DNA of 64,000 nt from Candidatus Poseidoniaceae archaeon. GTDB taxonomy: Archaea > Thermoplasmatota > Poseidoniia > Poseidoniales > Poseidoniaceae. Numbering within the stretch: position 1 is the stretch's first letter; every line of letters begins with the position of its first letter. The stretch covers positions 88,599 to 152,598 of the forward strand of contig JASLKG010000005.1 in assembly GCA_030747695.1 (NCBI GenBank), written 5' to 3'. Position numbers and translations under genes: made by a program. Positions 36,744-46,280 of the stretch are shown here, piece after piece. The notes below the pieces were generated by a model. That model was given only the letters and a program-made list of their open reading frames with translations, was not told the origin of the DNA and made no database searches.

Positions 36744-36783
36744 GCCTCTTCTGGTTCTTAGGAACCAGAGGGGGCTTTTTTTT
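36744..36783 (+). terminator. Hairpin terminator after MC1
   Basis: A stem of about 14 pairs, with core CTGGTTC-TTAG-GAACCAG at 36751-36768, is followed by eight T at 36776-36783. It lies between the convergent MC1 and sdhB genes. A small TCCC-TTAC-GGGA hairpin precedes it. Confidence 0.75.
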
Positions 36784-36786
36784 ATT

Positions 36787-37542
36787 TCAATATCTTACCT
36801 TTTGACGAGTAATTTTTCTCCAAATCATTTTGACAGGGTCATAATACCTGTCAACGACCCTTTCTTTTAGTGGGATTATTGCATTATCTGTAATATTTAT
36901 GCCAGCGGGACAAACATCAGTACAACACTTTGTGATGTTACAATACCCGATTCCAAAATCATTTTTTATTTCTGGAACTCGATCTTCTTGATCCATAGGG
37001 TGCATCTCAAAGTTAGCCAACCTTACCATTGTTCTTGGTCCACCGAAGTCATCAAATTTGTCATATTCTCGGAGTACGTGGCATGTGTCCTGGCAAATGA
37101 AACACTCAATACACATACGGAATTCTTGTGCACGTTTTGCTTCAAATTGACTGAAAACCCAATCAGTCTCTTCTGGACCTTTTATGGGGACCACTTTTTC
37201 AGCCATTTCGTAATTCCAAGAGACATCCGTTACAAGATCTTTGATGTGAGGAAATGTTTTCATTGGTCGAACAGTAATGTTTGTTCCTTCTGGAGTTTCT
37301 TCAATTAAATCATTCATTCTTGTCATGCACATTAAACGTGGCTTTCCATTAATTTCTGCACTACATGAACCACATTTACCTGCTTTACAATTCCAACGGT
37401 TTGAAAGATCCGCTTCTTGTTCGTATTGAATACGGTGAATACAATCTAGTAAGACCATGCCTTCATCAAGTTCGAGATTATATGATTCTATACTTCCTTC
37501 GCCTTCTTCACCTCGAAAAACATCGATTGTAATTTCACTCAT
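36787..37542 (-). CDS. sdhB: Succinate dehydrogenase iron-sulfur subunit
   Basis: The 251-residue protein has the plant-type 2Fe-2S motif CKAGKCGSCSAEINGKPRLMC (about 53-73), the 4Fe-4S motif CIECFICQDTCH (about 139-150) and CNITKCCTDVCPAG (about 201-214) for the 3Fe-4S cluster. It passes electrons from the flavoprotein to the membrane subunit. CIECFxCQ with His in place of Pro after the fourth Cys recalls actinobacterial Sdh1-type enzymes, from memory. Its start overlaps the sdhA stop by 4 bases. Confidence 0.93.
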   Translation of the reverse strand: MSEITIDVFRGEEGEGSIESYNLELDEGMVLLDCIHRIQYEQEADLSNRWNCKAGKCGSCSAEINGKPRLMCMTRMNDLIEETPEGTNITVRPMKTFPHIKDLVTDVSWNYEMAEKVVPIKGPEETDWVFSQFEAKRAQEFRMCIECFICQDTCHVLREYDKFDDFGGPRTMVRLANFEMHPMDQEDRVPEIKNDFGIGYCNITKCCTDVCPAGINITDNAIIPLKERVVDRYYDPVKMIWRKITRQKVRY

Positions 37543-39380
37543 TTTTCCACCTCTTTCTTTTTATTTATTGAACGATCAAGCAATTCTTCTAATTCGGCAG
37601 GAGGTTGCTTCAATTCTTCTTGACGAATCTTCACTTGGTTATTTTCCATCCAAATTACATTTGTAGTGTGGCTCCATTTTCCACTGTCAGGAGTGGGGTA
37701 GTCATCTCTAGTATGTCCGCCTCTACTTTCTGTTCGAGTTAAAGCAGCGAGTGTACATGCTTTGGATATATCAATCATGTTTTTCAAATCAAGAGCCTGA
37801 TGCCAACCAGAATTATATATTTTTGAAGAACCAACTGATATTGCTTCTGAACGCCTTTGAAACTCGTTTAATTCATCTAGTGCTTTTTCAAGCTCATTTC
37901 CATTACGGATGATTCCAACTTTAGTTTGCATCATCTCTCTTAATGATTCATAAATAATCCCAGGATTTTCACCATCGGTTTGAGATAAAGGATCTAATAT
38001 GCTATTACAAGCACGATTTACTTCGGTTTCATCTAATTTTGGTTGCTCTATATTCTTTGCAGACTTTGCTGCAAATTCCCCTGCTCTTTTTCCGAAAACA
38101 ATCAAGTCGGATAATGAATTCCCACCAAGACGGTTTGCTCCATGTAACCCAGATGCAACTTCACCAGCGGCATATAATTGGGGGACTATTGTTTCTTGAG
38201 TTTCAGCATCAACTCTAACTCCGCCCATTACATAGTGTGCTGTAGGGCCAACTTCCATTGGCTCTTTTGTAATATCAACTCCTGCTAATTCCATAAATTG
38301 GTGATGCATTGAAGGTAATTTTTCTTTAATTTCTTCAGGAGTTCTCTGTGATGCAATGTCAAGATAGGCTCCTCCATGTGTCGAACCTCTACCTTCTGCA
38401 ACTTCTTTGTTGATTGCTTTTGCAACAACATCTCTTGTAAGAAGCTCAGGAGGTCTTCTTACAGAAGCAATCTCTCCCGCAACAACTTGCCTAACCCATT
38501 CTGTTGCTTCTTCCTCAGTTTCAGCGTGGTCGCCTTTAAACATCTCAGGTACATTGTCAAACATGAAACGCTCACCTTCAGAATTTTTCAGTACCCCTCC
38601 TTCACCTCTTACGCCTTCAGTTACCAATATACCTCTAACACTTGGTGGCCATACCATTCCTGTTGGATGGAATTGAACAAATTCCATATCGATAAGTTCT
38701 GCTCCAGCCCACATGGCAATTGCATGCCCGTCTCCAGTATACTCCCATGAGCCAGAACAAACACTCCAGCATCTTGTAATTCCTCCTGTTGCTAGTATTG
38801 TCGATTTTGCAGAAAATGCATGAATTGCTCCGTCAACACGATTATATGCAATACAACCTATACATTTTCCATCTTCATCTTTGAACAATTCCCGGACAGT
38901 ATATTCCATGAAGATATCAATACCAGAGTGGATTCCTTTCTCTTGTAATGTTCGAATAATTTCTAATCCAGTAGAATCTCCTACGTGTGCCAGCCTAGGA
39001 TATGTATGACCTCCAAAATTCCTTTGATTGGTCAATCCATCTTTGGTTCTATCAAAAACCGCACCCCATTGTTCTAATTCTCGAATTCTATCTGGAGCCT
39101 CTTGAGCATGAATTTGTGCCATTCTCCAATTATTCAGATATTTTCCACCTTTCATGGTGTCCTTAAAATGAGTTTTCCAGCTATCACGATCATCAGCATT
39201 TGCTAACGCAGCAGCAGCACCTCCTTCAGCCATAACAGTGTGGGCCTTCCCAAGTAATGATTTGCAAATAATCGCAGTTCTTGCGCCTTGGCGAGAAGCT
39301 TCTATTGCGGCTCTTAGGCCAGCACCGCCGGCACCTACAACAATCACATCATATTCGTGAGATTCGTATTCAGAAATCAT
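37539..39380 (-). CDS. sdhA: Succinate dehydrogenase flavoprotein subunit
   Basis: The 613-residue protein has the FAD motif VIVVGAGGAGLRAAIEAS (about 11-28), the covalent-FAD region around LLGKAHTVMAEGGAAAAL with the usual histidine, RNFGGHTYPRLAHVGD, the active-site segment TEGVRGEGGVL and the second FAD motif GLHGANRLGGNSL. It oxidises succinate to fumarate in the citric-acid cycle, or works in reverse. It overlaps sdhC and sdhB by 4 bases each, so the three genes are translated as one operon. Confidence 0.95.
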   Translation of the reverse strand: MISEYESHEYDVIVVGAGGAGLRAAIEASRQGARTAIICKSLLGKAHTVMAEGGAAAALANADDRDSWKTHFKDTMKGGKYLNNWRMAQIHAQEAPDRIRELEQWGAVFDRTKDGLTNQRNFGGHTYPRLAHVGDSTGLEIIRTLQEKGIHSGIDIFMEYTVRELFKDEDGKCIGCIAYNRVDGAIHAFSAKSTILATGGITRCWSVCSGSWEYTGDGHAIAMWAGAELIDMEFVQFHPTGMVWPPSVRGILVTEGVRGEGGVLKNSEGERFMFDNVPEMFKGDHAETEEEATEWVRQVVAGEIASVRRPPELLTRDVVAKAINKEVAEGRGSTHGGAYLDIASQRTPEEIKEKLPSMHHQFMELAGVDITKEPMEVGPTAHYVMGGVRVDAETQETIVPQLYAAGEVASGLHGANRLGGNSLSDLIVFGKRAGEFAAKSAKNIEQPKLDETEVNRACNSILDPLSQTDGENPGIIYESLREMMQTKVGIIRNGNELEKALDELNEFQRRSEAISVGSSKIYNSGWHQALDLKNMIDISKACTLAALTRTESRGGHTRDDYPTPDSGKWSHTTNVIWMENNQVKIRQEELKQPPAELEELLDRSINKKKEVEK

Positions 39381-40261
39381 AATCCCCCCATTAGTACGAT
39401 ATCAGTCCAAACACCGGAAGTACACATGTAGACATAAAAATCAGAAAACATAACCCAAAATAATGAAAAGATAGCCCACTTATTATGATGTTTGTTTAAT
39501 CCAGTACATGCTTTCCAACATGCTTCTGCTGTTTTTCCAACTCCTCCTCCAAACTGATCTTTAATTCCTCCAACCATATGCCTGAATGAATGACATCCAA
39601 GTGTGTAGCCAGACAGCAGTAATACGTTAATTGCCAATACTAACGTCCCAACGCTAATTCCAAAACTATCAGAATTACCTTCGTGGAATTGTGTTGCTAA
39701 ATATACATCAAAAGAAAGAATGAATAGATATGCTACAGCAAGATACATGAAATATCTATGCAAATTTTGGAAAAGGAATAATCTTCTTTCACCATTGTAG
39801 TCTCCAAAAGGAGTGCTTACTGCGCATGCTGCTGGATTTGCCATAAATGAACGGTAGTATGCTTTACGGTAATAGTAACAAGTGCCTCTGAATCCAGCAG
39901 GAATTATTAGAATGAACATTGCTGGAGACATCCACCAAAACATCTTTGGAACCAAATCGCTTTTTGGGAAAATTAGTGGGCTGTAGAGTGGAGAAAGAAC
40001 ATGGCTACCTTCACTTTCAATTGCCATGGTTTGACACACACTGACGTCATCTAATGTTTTTGCAACATCCCAATTCTCACATGCTGAGGCCCCAAATCCT
40101 TCAAAAATCCAAAAATCAGCTTCCATAAATCCACGCCAAGAAGCGTAGATTACTGCAATTCCTAGATAAATCGACATTGCGAGTGGAGACTTCCACCAAG
40201 CGTCAATGCGCTCTGTTTTTCCTAATCCCCTGGCCATTGGTAATCGCTTAGCATTAACCAT
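39377..40261 (-). CDS. sdhC: Succinate dehydrogenase membrane (cytochrome b) subunit
   Basis: The 294-residue protein has about five transmembrane helices, conserved histidines (NLHRYFMYLA, GCHSFRHMVGG, HHNKWAIFSLFW) for haem, and the stretch FRGTCYYYRKAYYRSFMANP. It is a single large membrane subunit, unlike the two-subunit SdhCD type, and resembles the anchor of actinobacterial Sdh1-like complexes as I recall them. ATG 40261 is chosen over TTG 40264. It is the first gene of sdhCAB. Confidence 0.85.
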   Translation of the reverse strand: MVNAKRLPMARGLGKTERIDAWWKSPLAMSIYLGIAVIYASWRGFMEADFWIFEGFGASACENWDVAKTLDDVSVCQTMAIESEGSHVLSPLYSPLIFPKSDLVPKMFWWMSPAMFILIIPAGFRGTCYYYRKAYYRSFMANPAACAVSTPFGDYNGERRLFLFQNLHRYFMYLAVAYLFILSFDVYLATQFHEGNSDSFGISVGTLVLAINVLLLSGYTLGCHSFRHMVGGIKDQFGGGVGKTAEACWKACTGLNKHHNKWAIFSLFWVMFSDFYVYMCTSGVWTDIVLMGGL

Positions 40262-40301
40262 CAATTGACCCCTATGCCCCCTTGGGCTGTAATCAAAGAC
40301 A

Positions 40302-40325
40302 TTAACCTATCTTCCTCTAGGTTAA
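40302..40325. repeat. Inverted repeat at end of the aldehyde dehydrogenase gene
   Basis: TTAACCTA and TAGGTTAA form a perfect 8-bp inverted repeat with an 8-base spacer, spanning the aldehyde dehydrogenase stop codon and about 40 bases upstream of sdhC. It may be a terminator or promoter element; no T run follows. Confidence 0.4.
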
Positions 40326-41945
40326 GCACGACCAATCGACTTCTGCTTCATCAATTTCAATTTCATCAACATCCATTTGTGCGAGTTGGAGTTTTCCAGA
40401 TAATTCATCATTGACAGCATGCCAATAAGAATATGCTTCAATAACCCAGATTCCAGATTCTCTTGTTCCATTACCACTTCCTTTTACTCCTCCAAATGGA
40501 AGATGCGCTTCAGCACCAGTTGTGGAATTATTTATTCCAGTCATTCCCGCTTTGATTCCGGTTTTGAAGCGATATGCTTCTAGCCGATCATTAGTATATA
40601 TTGCAGAAGACAAACCATATGGTGAAGCATTAGCTAAATGTAATGCATGATCAAAGTCTTTTGCTTTAACGACAGTTACAACTGGTCCAAATACTTCTTC
40701 ATGGAAGCATTCCATTTCTTCAGTAACATCGACATAAACATGTGGCCACATGTATACTCCTTCACTCGGGTTTCCTAAGAAATTGTCAGGTGTATTTTCT
40801 TTAGAAATACGGCCATTACCCCAAATTTTCCTAGCTCCATCCGAATCAACCATCTGTAGGCCTTTCAAAAAATCAATAGCATATTTTTCTGATAACATTG
40901 CACCATAAAGTACGTCATTCTGGTGTAAAGAATCACCGATGCGAGTAGTTTCAACTTTTGCCATGAATTTGTCCATGAATTCATCATATATGTCCTCATG
41001 AAGGATCAGGTTTCCAAGGCTAGTACAGCGCTGTCCAGCCGTACCAAATCCACCCCAATATGCTCCTTCTACAGCATTGTCAATATTAGCACTCGGCATA
41101 ACTACAAGTGGATTTTTCCCACCAAGTTCGAGTGAACAAGATACAAGGTTACGTCCACAAACTTCTCCAATCGCTTTTCCTACAGCAGTAGACCCTGTGA
41201 ATGAAATTTTGTTGATCAGACCTTCATCTACCGCATCTACGATATATTGGCCTGCTCCACTACCTTTGCCATGCACCAAGTTGATGACTCCATCAGGTAA
41301 TCCTGATTGATGCATGATACGGGCTAAAGCAAAGGAGAGAAGAGGTGAATCTTGTGGAGATTTCCAAACACACGTGTTGCCACAGATAATTGCAGGGATC
41401 ATTTTCCAGAATGGAACAGCAGAAGGGAAATTACAAGCATTTATTATTCCACAAACACCTAATGGGCGTCGATACGTGAATAATTCTTTATCTGGTAATT
41501 CAGAATTAACAGTTTGGCCATAGAGTCTTCTTCCTTCTGATTGGAAAAACAAACAAGTGTCGATAGCTTCTTGTATTTCACCGCCACATTCTTTCAGAGT
41601 TTTACCTATTTCACGAGCTTGTAGTCGAACAAGTTCCTCTTTGTGTTCCATCAACAAACGGCCCATATTTCCGATAATTTGCCCACGTGTAGGTGCAGGA
41701 GTAGCAGCCCAACCAGTCAAGGCAGTACGGGCGGCATCAATTGCATCATGTACATCGTTTCGTGTTGACAAGGGAAATTCACCTAAATTGTCAGTTAGGT
41801 TAGCAGGGTTGATTGATTTGAAGGTATTGCCATCGCTGGAATTGGTTAGTTTCCCGTTGATGATATTGTAACCACGAACCATTGGGAGGTTGTGAGGGTT
41901 GTTTGAATCCATGAATTCTAATCCGGTTTCTAGTACGTGCGCCAT
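40317..41945 (-). CDS. NAD(P)-dependent aldehyde dehydrogenase family protein
   Basis: The 542-residue protein has the aldehyde dehydrogenase fold with the catalytic glutamate in CSLELGGKNP (about 273) and catalytic cysteine in FGTAGQRCTSLGN (about 306), plus ISFTGSTAVGKAIG for cofactor binding and EEVFGPVVTV. It oxidises an aldehyde to an acid. The GQRCTS form and length suit semialdehyde dehydrogenases of amino-acid breakdown, such as succinate or aminoadipate semialdehyde, but substrate is not determinable. It precedes sdhCAB on the same strand, 55 bases away. An acidic C-terminal tail of about 25 residues is extra. Confidence 0.88.
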   Translation of the reverse strand: MAHVLETGLEFMDSNNPHNLPMVRGYNIINGKLTNSSDGNTFKSINPANLTDNLGEFPLSTRNDVHDAIDAARTALTGWAATPAPTRGQIIGNMGRLLMEHKEELVRLQAREIGKTLKECGGEIQEAIDTCLFFQSEGRRLYGQTVNSELPDKELFTYRRPLGVCGIINACNFPSAVPFWKMIPAIICGNTCVWKSPQDSPLLSFALARIMHQSGLPDGVINLVHGKGSGAGQYIVDAVDEGLINKISFTGSTAVGKAIGEVCGRNLVSCSLELGGKNPLVVMPSANIDNAVEGAYWGGFGTAGQRCTSLGNLILHEDIYDEFMDKFMAKVETTRIGDSLHQNDVLYGAMLSEKYAIDFLKGLQMVDSDGARKIWGNGRISKENTPDNFLGNPSEGVYMWPHVYVDVTEEMECFHEEVFGPVVTVVKAKDFDHALHLANASPYGLSSAIYTNDRLEAYRFKTGIKAGMTGINNSTTGAEAHLPFGGVKGSGNGTRESGIWVIEAYSYWHAVNDELSGKLQLAQMDVDEIEIDEAEVDWSCLT

Positions 41946-42050
41946 GGAGGTGCGTTTAGTATGTCAAACATCAATCCACCGCTTGTAATAGAATGCGCGA
42001 CTTAAAGGGGGAGGGGGGGTGAGGTGAAGTTATCCCCGGAGGTTATCCCC

Positions 42051-44282
42051 ATGTCTGAAGATGATTCAAATAGCATCTCTTTGAGAGTCTCTAAAGCAAT
42101 ACCAAGCGATGTAGGCCATGGCCGTGCACGTATCAGTGGAGAGAATGATTTAGATCTAAAACCAGGTGACATTATAGAGATAAAGGGAGAAAATAGAACC
42201 ACTGCTGCAATTTACTGGCGCAGCCGACCTGAAGATTCAAAGATGGATATCATAAGAGTTGATGGAATTATTCGTAAGAATGCGGGTGTAAGTCTTGGTG
42301 ACAGGGTAGCAGTTTCTAAAGTCGAAGCAAAGCTTTGTACAAAACTAGTGCTTTCACCAGTTATGGCAAATAAACAAAAAGTGAAATTTGGCCCAGGAAT
42401 TGAAGGTTTTGCTCGTAGAGGCTTGAACAAGAGGCCTGTAGTTACAGGAGATAGAATTTTTATTCCAGGAATGACATTATTTGCAGAAGCCCTTCCTTTT
42501 GCAGTATTACAAACAACACCAAAAGGTATAGTTCAAGTTAATTCGGATACAGATATAATAATCAAAGATGAAGCAATTGATGATGATGATGTAGGCCAAT
42601 CACAAGGTATAACTTATGAGGATATAGGAGGTATTGGAACTCAGTTACTAAAGGTTAGAGAGATGATTGAATTACCATTAAAACATCCCGAATTATTCCG
42701 CAGATTAGGAATCGATCCACCTAAAGGTGTTCTTCTACATGGCCCTCCGGGTACTGGAAAAACAATGATTGCAAAAGCAGTGGCTACTGAAACAAATGCA
42801 CATTTTACTTCTATAAATGGACCAGAAATAATTTCAAAATATTATGGGGAATCTGAAAAACAATTAAGGGAAATTTTTGATGATGCTGCAAATAATGCGC
42901 CTGCAATAGTATTCGTAGATGAAATAGATTCAATTTGTCCAAAACGCGAAGATGTTAGTGGTGAAGTCGAACGTCGCGTGGTTGCTCAAATGTTGACTTT
43001 AATGGATGGAATGCAAGGGCGGGACAATGTGATCGTAATTGGTGCTACAAATCGTCGAGATGCAATGGATCCAGCCTTGAGAAGACCTGGGCGATTTGAT
43101 CGTGAAATTGAAATCGGGGTTCCAGATAGAGATGGTAGAAAAGAAATACTCGATGTACACACTAGACAAATGCCAATCTCAGACGATTTTGATGTTGAAT
43201 GGGTTTTGGAAAATACTTACGGGTTTGTAGGGGCTGATCTTGCAGCATTAGTAAGAGAATCTGCAATGAAAGCATTACGTAGATATCTGCCTGAAATCGA
43301 TCTCGAAGAGGATACAATCCCTCCAGAAGTACTTGAAAAGATGGAAGTTAGGATGGATGATTTCCGTTTGGCAATACGTGAAATCGAACCGTCAGCATTG
43401 AGAGAAATTTATGTCGAAGTTCCAGATATTTCTTGGGATAGTGTTGGAGGGCTAGAAGAAATAAAAGAACGGTTGAAAGAAAGCGTTGAATGGCCTTTAA
43501 CTAAACCAGATTTGTTTGAACACTTTGGCATCAAACCTCCCCGTGGTATTGTATTGTTTGGTGCGCCCGGTACTGGAAAAACTTTGTTAGCAAAAGCGAT
43601 TGCTAATGAAGCCAAAGCCAATTTTATTTCGATTAAGGGCCCTGAATTAATATCCAAATGGGTTGGAGAATCTGAGAAAGCAATACGTGAGATTTTCAAG
43701 AAAGCCAAACAATCAGCACCATCTATCATATTTTTAGATGAATTTGAATCGATTGCTGGAATGAGAAGTTCAAACACCCAATCTGGTGGTTCAGATGTTT
43801 CAAATCGTGTAGTAAATCAATTGTTAGCTAGTATGGATGGCGTTGAAAGTCTTGATGGTGTAATTATTGTCGCTGCTACAAATCGTCCAGAAATGATAGA
43901 TCCCGCATTATTGCGCAGTGGTAGATTTGAGAGAGTACTACACGTCCCTCCTCCAGATAAACCAGCAAGAGAAGCGATAATGGCAATACACACAAGTGGA
44001 ATGCCATTGTCTAAATTTTCTGTTAAAGATCTACTTAGCAATCTTGAAGGATTTACAGGAGCAGATATAGAAGCGGTTTGTCGTGAGGCAGCCCTCATTA
44101 CTATGCGTGCGGGAAAGAAAAAGGTGACAAAGTCTCACTTTGAGGAAGCGATCTCTAGAGTGAGGCCAACAGTAACTCCAGAAATGCTTGAATATTATTC
44201 TAAGATGGAAGAACGATTAACATCAGGGTTATCAAATATAAAACGCTCTAGAGATTCTGGTTATGGCATGGAGTCAATGTGA
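42051..44282 (+). CDS. CDC48/p97 (VAT-type) AAA+ ATPase
   Basis: The 743-residue protein has the substrate-binding N-domain (residues 1-180, double-psi barrel) and two AAA modules: Walker A GPPGTGKT near 230 with VFVDEIDSI, and GAPGTGKT near 503 with [12 protein letters not shown], each with second-region arginine motifs. It unfolds ubiquitin-like tagged or misfolded proteins, often for the proteasome. GGAGG lies 8 bases before ATG 42051; the earlier GTG 42024 is less likely. No obvious C-terminal proteasome-docking HbYX motif is seen. Divergent from the aldehyde dehydrogenase gene. Confidence 0.95.
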   Translation: MSEDDSNSISLRVSKAIPSDVGHGRARISGENDLDLKPGDIIEIKGENRTTAAIYWRSRPEDSKMDIIRVDGIIRKNAGVSLGDRVAVSKVEAKLCTKLVLSPVMANKQKVKFGPGIEGFARRGLNKRPVVTGDRIFIPGMTLFAEALPFAVLQTTPKGIVQVNSDTDIIIKDEAIDDDDVGQSQGITYEDIGGIGTQLLKVREMIELPLKHPELFRRLGIDPPKGVLLHGPPGTGKTMIAKAVATETNAHFTSINGPEIISKYYGESEKQLREIFDDAANNAPAIVFVDEIDSICPKREDVSGEVERRVVAQMLTLMDGMQGRDNVIVIGATNRRDAMDPALRRPGRFDREIEIGVPDRDGRKEILDVHTRQMPISDDFDVEWVLENTYGFVGADLAALVRESAMKALRRYLPEIDLEEDTIPPEVLEKMEVRMDDFRLAIREIEPSALREIYVEVPDISWDSVGGLEEIKERLKESVEWPLTKPDLFEHFGIKPPRGIVLFGAPGTGKTLLAKAIANEAKANFISIKGPELISKWVGESEKAIREIFKKAKQSAPSIIFLDEFESIAGMRSSNTQSGGSDVSNRVVNQLLASMDGVESLDGVIIVAATNRPEMIDPALLRSGRFERVLHVPPPDKPAREAIMAIHTSGMPLSKFSVKDLLSNLEGFTGADIEAVCREAALITMRAGKKKVTKSHFEEAISRVRPTVTPEMLEYYSKMEERLTSGLSNIKRSRDSGYGMESM

Positions 44283-44318
44283 TAATCCTAGAATTATCCG
44301 ATTATTTGAAGTGGGATA

Positions 44319-44335
44319 CGCCCCCGTAGGGGGCG
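44319..44335. repeat. GC hairpin with GTA loop upstream of PRC-barrel gene
   Basis: CGCCCCC-GTA-GGGGGCG, a perfect 7-bp stem, ends 10 bases before the ATG at 44346, with AGGTC in between. It has the same sequence, read in gene sense, as the copy before thrS. Confidence 0.75.
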
Positions 44336-44345
44336 AGGTCGACCC

Positions 44346-44585
44346 ATGGCAAGTTTTAGCGGCGAGTTTTTGAAACGTCAAGTTGTGGATAATAATGGTG
44401 ACTTATTTGGGCGTCTTGAAGACATGGTAATCGATACAAAGAGTGGCGAATTAGTAGAATTCCTAGTTGAAGTTTCAGAAGAAATAGATGTTAGTAAATT
44501 ACCATGGCCAGTTACAGACGGATTGTGTAGAGTTCCTGCTAGCGAAGTATCTCAAATGGGTAGTAGAATACATTTGAGGCGATGA
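44346..44585 (+). CDS. PRC-barrel domain protein
   Basis: The 79-residue protein is a single PRC-barrel: EFLKRQVVDNNGDLFGRLEDMVIDTKSGEL followed by a beta-rich segment and VPASEVSQMGSRIHLRR. PRC-barrels in archaea occur as small stand-alone proteins linked to RNA processing and cell division; role here unknown. It follows cdc48 by 63 bases with a GC hairpin between. Confidence 0.85.
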   Translation: MASFSGEFLKRQVVDNNGDLFGRLEDMVIDTKSGELVEFLVEVSEEIDVSKLPWPVTDGLCRVPASEVSQMGSRIHLRR

Positions 44586-44667
44586 GCATATTTGCATCAT
44601 TGGTGCACAACCTTCTAAACCGAAGTTAATGCGTGTAATGTCAGAATCTTGTACTAGTGGTGAGCAT

Positions 44668-46269
44668 ATGGAGGAAGCGCCGAGGTTGAATAGGAAGAGA
44701 ATAGCGCTTCAGGCTGCCTTTTGGGCAGTATTATTTATCCTACTTTCAACTGTAGTATCCAATGTAATTAATCTCGGCAATCAAGATGGCCAATCAGCCT
44801 ATGGAGAAGATTGGAATGATTTGTCAGCATTTCGTGGTGATATCAACGATATGGGTATTGAAACGAAATCTCTAGTTTCTTCCCCATTGTTGCTTGCAGA
44901 TATAGAAGATCCTGTAAATACGACGTTTGTAATTGCAGGAGTTGAAAGAGATACGATTTCATTACCACAGTTTTCTTCGGATGGCTTTCTAACATTTGCA
45001 TCAGAAGATGGTTATTCACCAGCTGAAGTTGACGCAATTAAGGAATTCGTTATTGCAGGAGGAAATGTATTGGTAATGGACGATTTTGGTTATTCTTCAT
45101 CAATCGCTGAAGCATTCGGTATTAAATTCAAGGGTGTACAATTATATGATACAGTTTACGTAACAGAGTTAGATTACAATTTTGTCTGGATGTGTGTCCA
45201 AGAAGCCCCCTGCGGGATGAATGGCACTCAATTAGATCAAGAAACTCTTACCTCACATACTCGTTGGACAACTGATCATCCTTGTGCAGCATACAACAAT
45301 ACAGCAGTAACTTATTCAAATTCAGGACTTTGCTCGCACCATTGGGCAGATCAACAAATCCAATTCGATCCAAGTTATCAAGTACTATTGAACAATATTA
45401 CAGGTATCGACGTCATTCCAAATACACTTTCTCCTTTTGGTTCTACTGAGATAACTGCTATGACAAGTGCAGAAGCGACAATAGATGTAAATGGAGATGG
45501 TGAAATATGGGTTGGTTCAGAACAAAATTCAGAAACTCCTGATTTGTGGGGCCAATTTAATCTCTCAATAGACGTATGTGTTTCTCAAAATTGTAATGGA
45601 TCTGGGGGTAGGATTACATTTGTAGCAGATGGTTCAATTCTGACCAATGCAATATATGATTATGAAAATTATAATGCTGGTAAATACGGTAAAGCAGAGA
45701 ATACAATACCTCCAAATGATAATCGAAAATGGGCATTAGATTTTATTGTAGATTCCTTATTTTCCCCTGAAGCAACATCAGATAACAATGGAGATCCAAC
45801 AGCATCAGATAATGCATTAGTAATATTTGATGAAAGTCGACATATACAGCCAAGCGTTGCTTCGGAATCGTATAATACAGTATATTTCTTGTTGGTATAT
45901 TTCACTGGTGAAGGTTTAGCAATGCTTCTATTATTCATGATATTGTTTATTTCTTTTGAAGCAGTGTTGTTGAAGAAAAAAGATCCAGAAGCATGGAGGC
46001 ATGTATTCAGTATAATCTACTATGGCTTTGGAGATGCAAATCGGTATGGCTATTATGCAAAATCAAACAAAATAAAACAAGTATTTTTGTCAAAGGTTAG
46101 AAATCAAAATGGCCTAACGAGAGAAGAATTTGATTCTCTACCAGCACGAGAATTACAGTCGATGATTAATGACCCTATATTAGTAAAATTCGTGTTTGAA
46201 AATAAGAATTATTCATTAGAACAAACGGTTGCTATTGTAAAACGAATAAAGGTCTGGGGTAGGACTTGA
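44668..46269 (+). CDS. DUF4350-type membrane protein
   Basis: About 533 residues. A transmembrane helix lies near the start (AFWAVLFILLSTVVSNVI), followed by an extracytoplasmic domain with DWNDLSAFRGDINDMG and YSPAEVDAIKEFVIAGGNVLVMDDFG, the DUF4350 pattern, then a helix near the end (FTGEGLAMLLLFMILFISFEAVLL) and a cytoplasmic tail. DUF4350 proteins usually sit with MoxR ATPases and DUF58 proteins; DUF58 follows here by 11 bases. ATG 44668 after GGTGAG is preferred; ATG 44629 is possible. Confidence 0.8.
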   Translation: MEEAPRLNRKRIALQAAFWAVLFILLSTVVSNVINLGNQDGQSAYGEDWNDLSAFRGDINDMGIETKSLVSSPLLLADIEDPVNTTFVIAGVERDTISLPQFSSDGFLTFASEDGYSPAEVDAIKEFVIAGGNVLVMDDFGYSSSIAEAFGIKFKGVQLYDTVYVTELDYNFVWMCVQEAPCGMNGTQLDQETLTSHTRWTTDHPCAAYNNTAVTYSNSGLCSHHWADQQIQFDPSYQVLLNNITGIDVIPNTLSPFGSTEITAMTSAEATIDVNGDGEIWVGSEQNSETPDLWGQFNLSIDVCVSQNCNGSGGRITFVADGSILTNAIYDYENYNAGKYGKAENTIPPNDNRKWALDFIVDSLFSPEATSDNNGDPTASDNALVIFDESRHIQPSVASESYNTVYFLLVYFTGEGLAMLLLFMILFISFEAVLLKKKDPEAWRHVFSIIYYGFGDANRYGYYAKSNKIKQVFLSKVRNQNGLTREEFDSLPARELQSMINDPILVKFVFENKNYSLEQTVAIVKRIKVWGRT

Positions 46270-46280
46270 GGTGATAAAAA

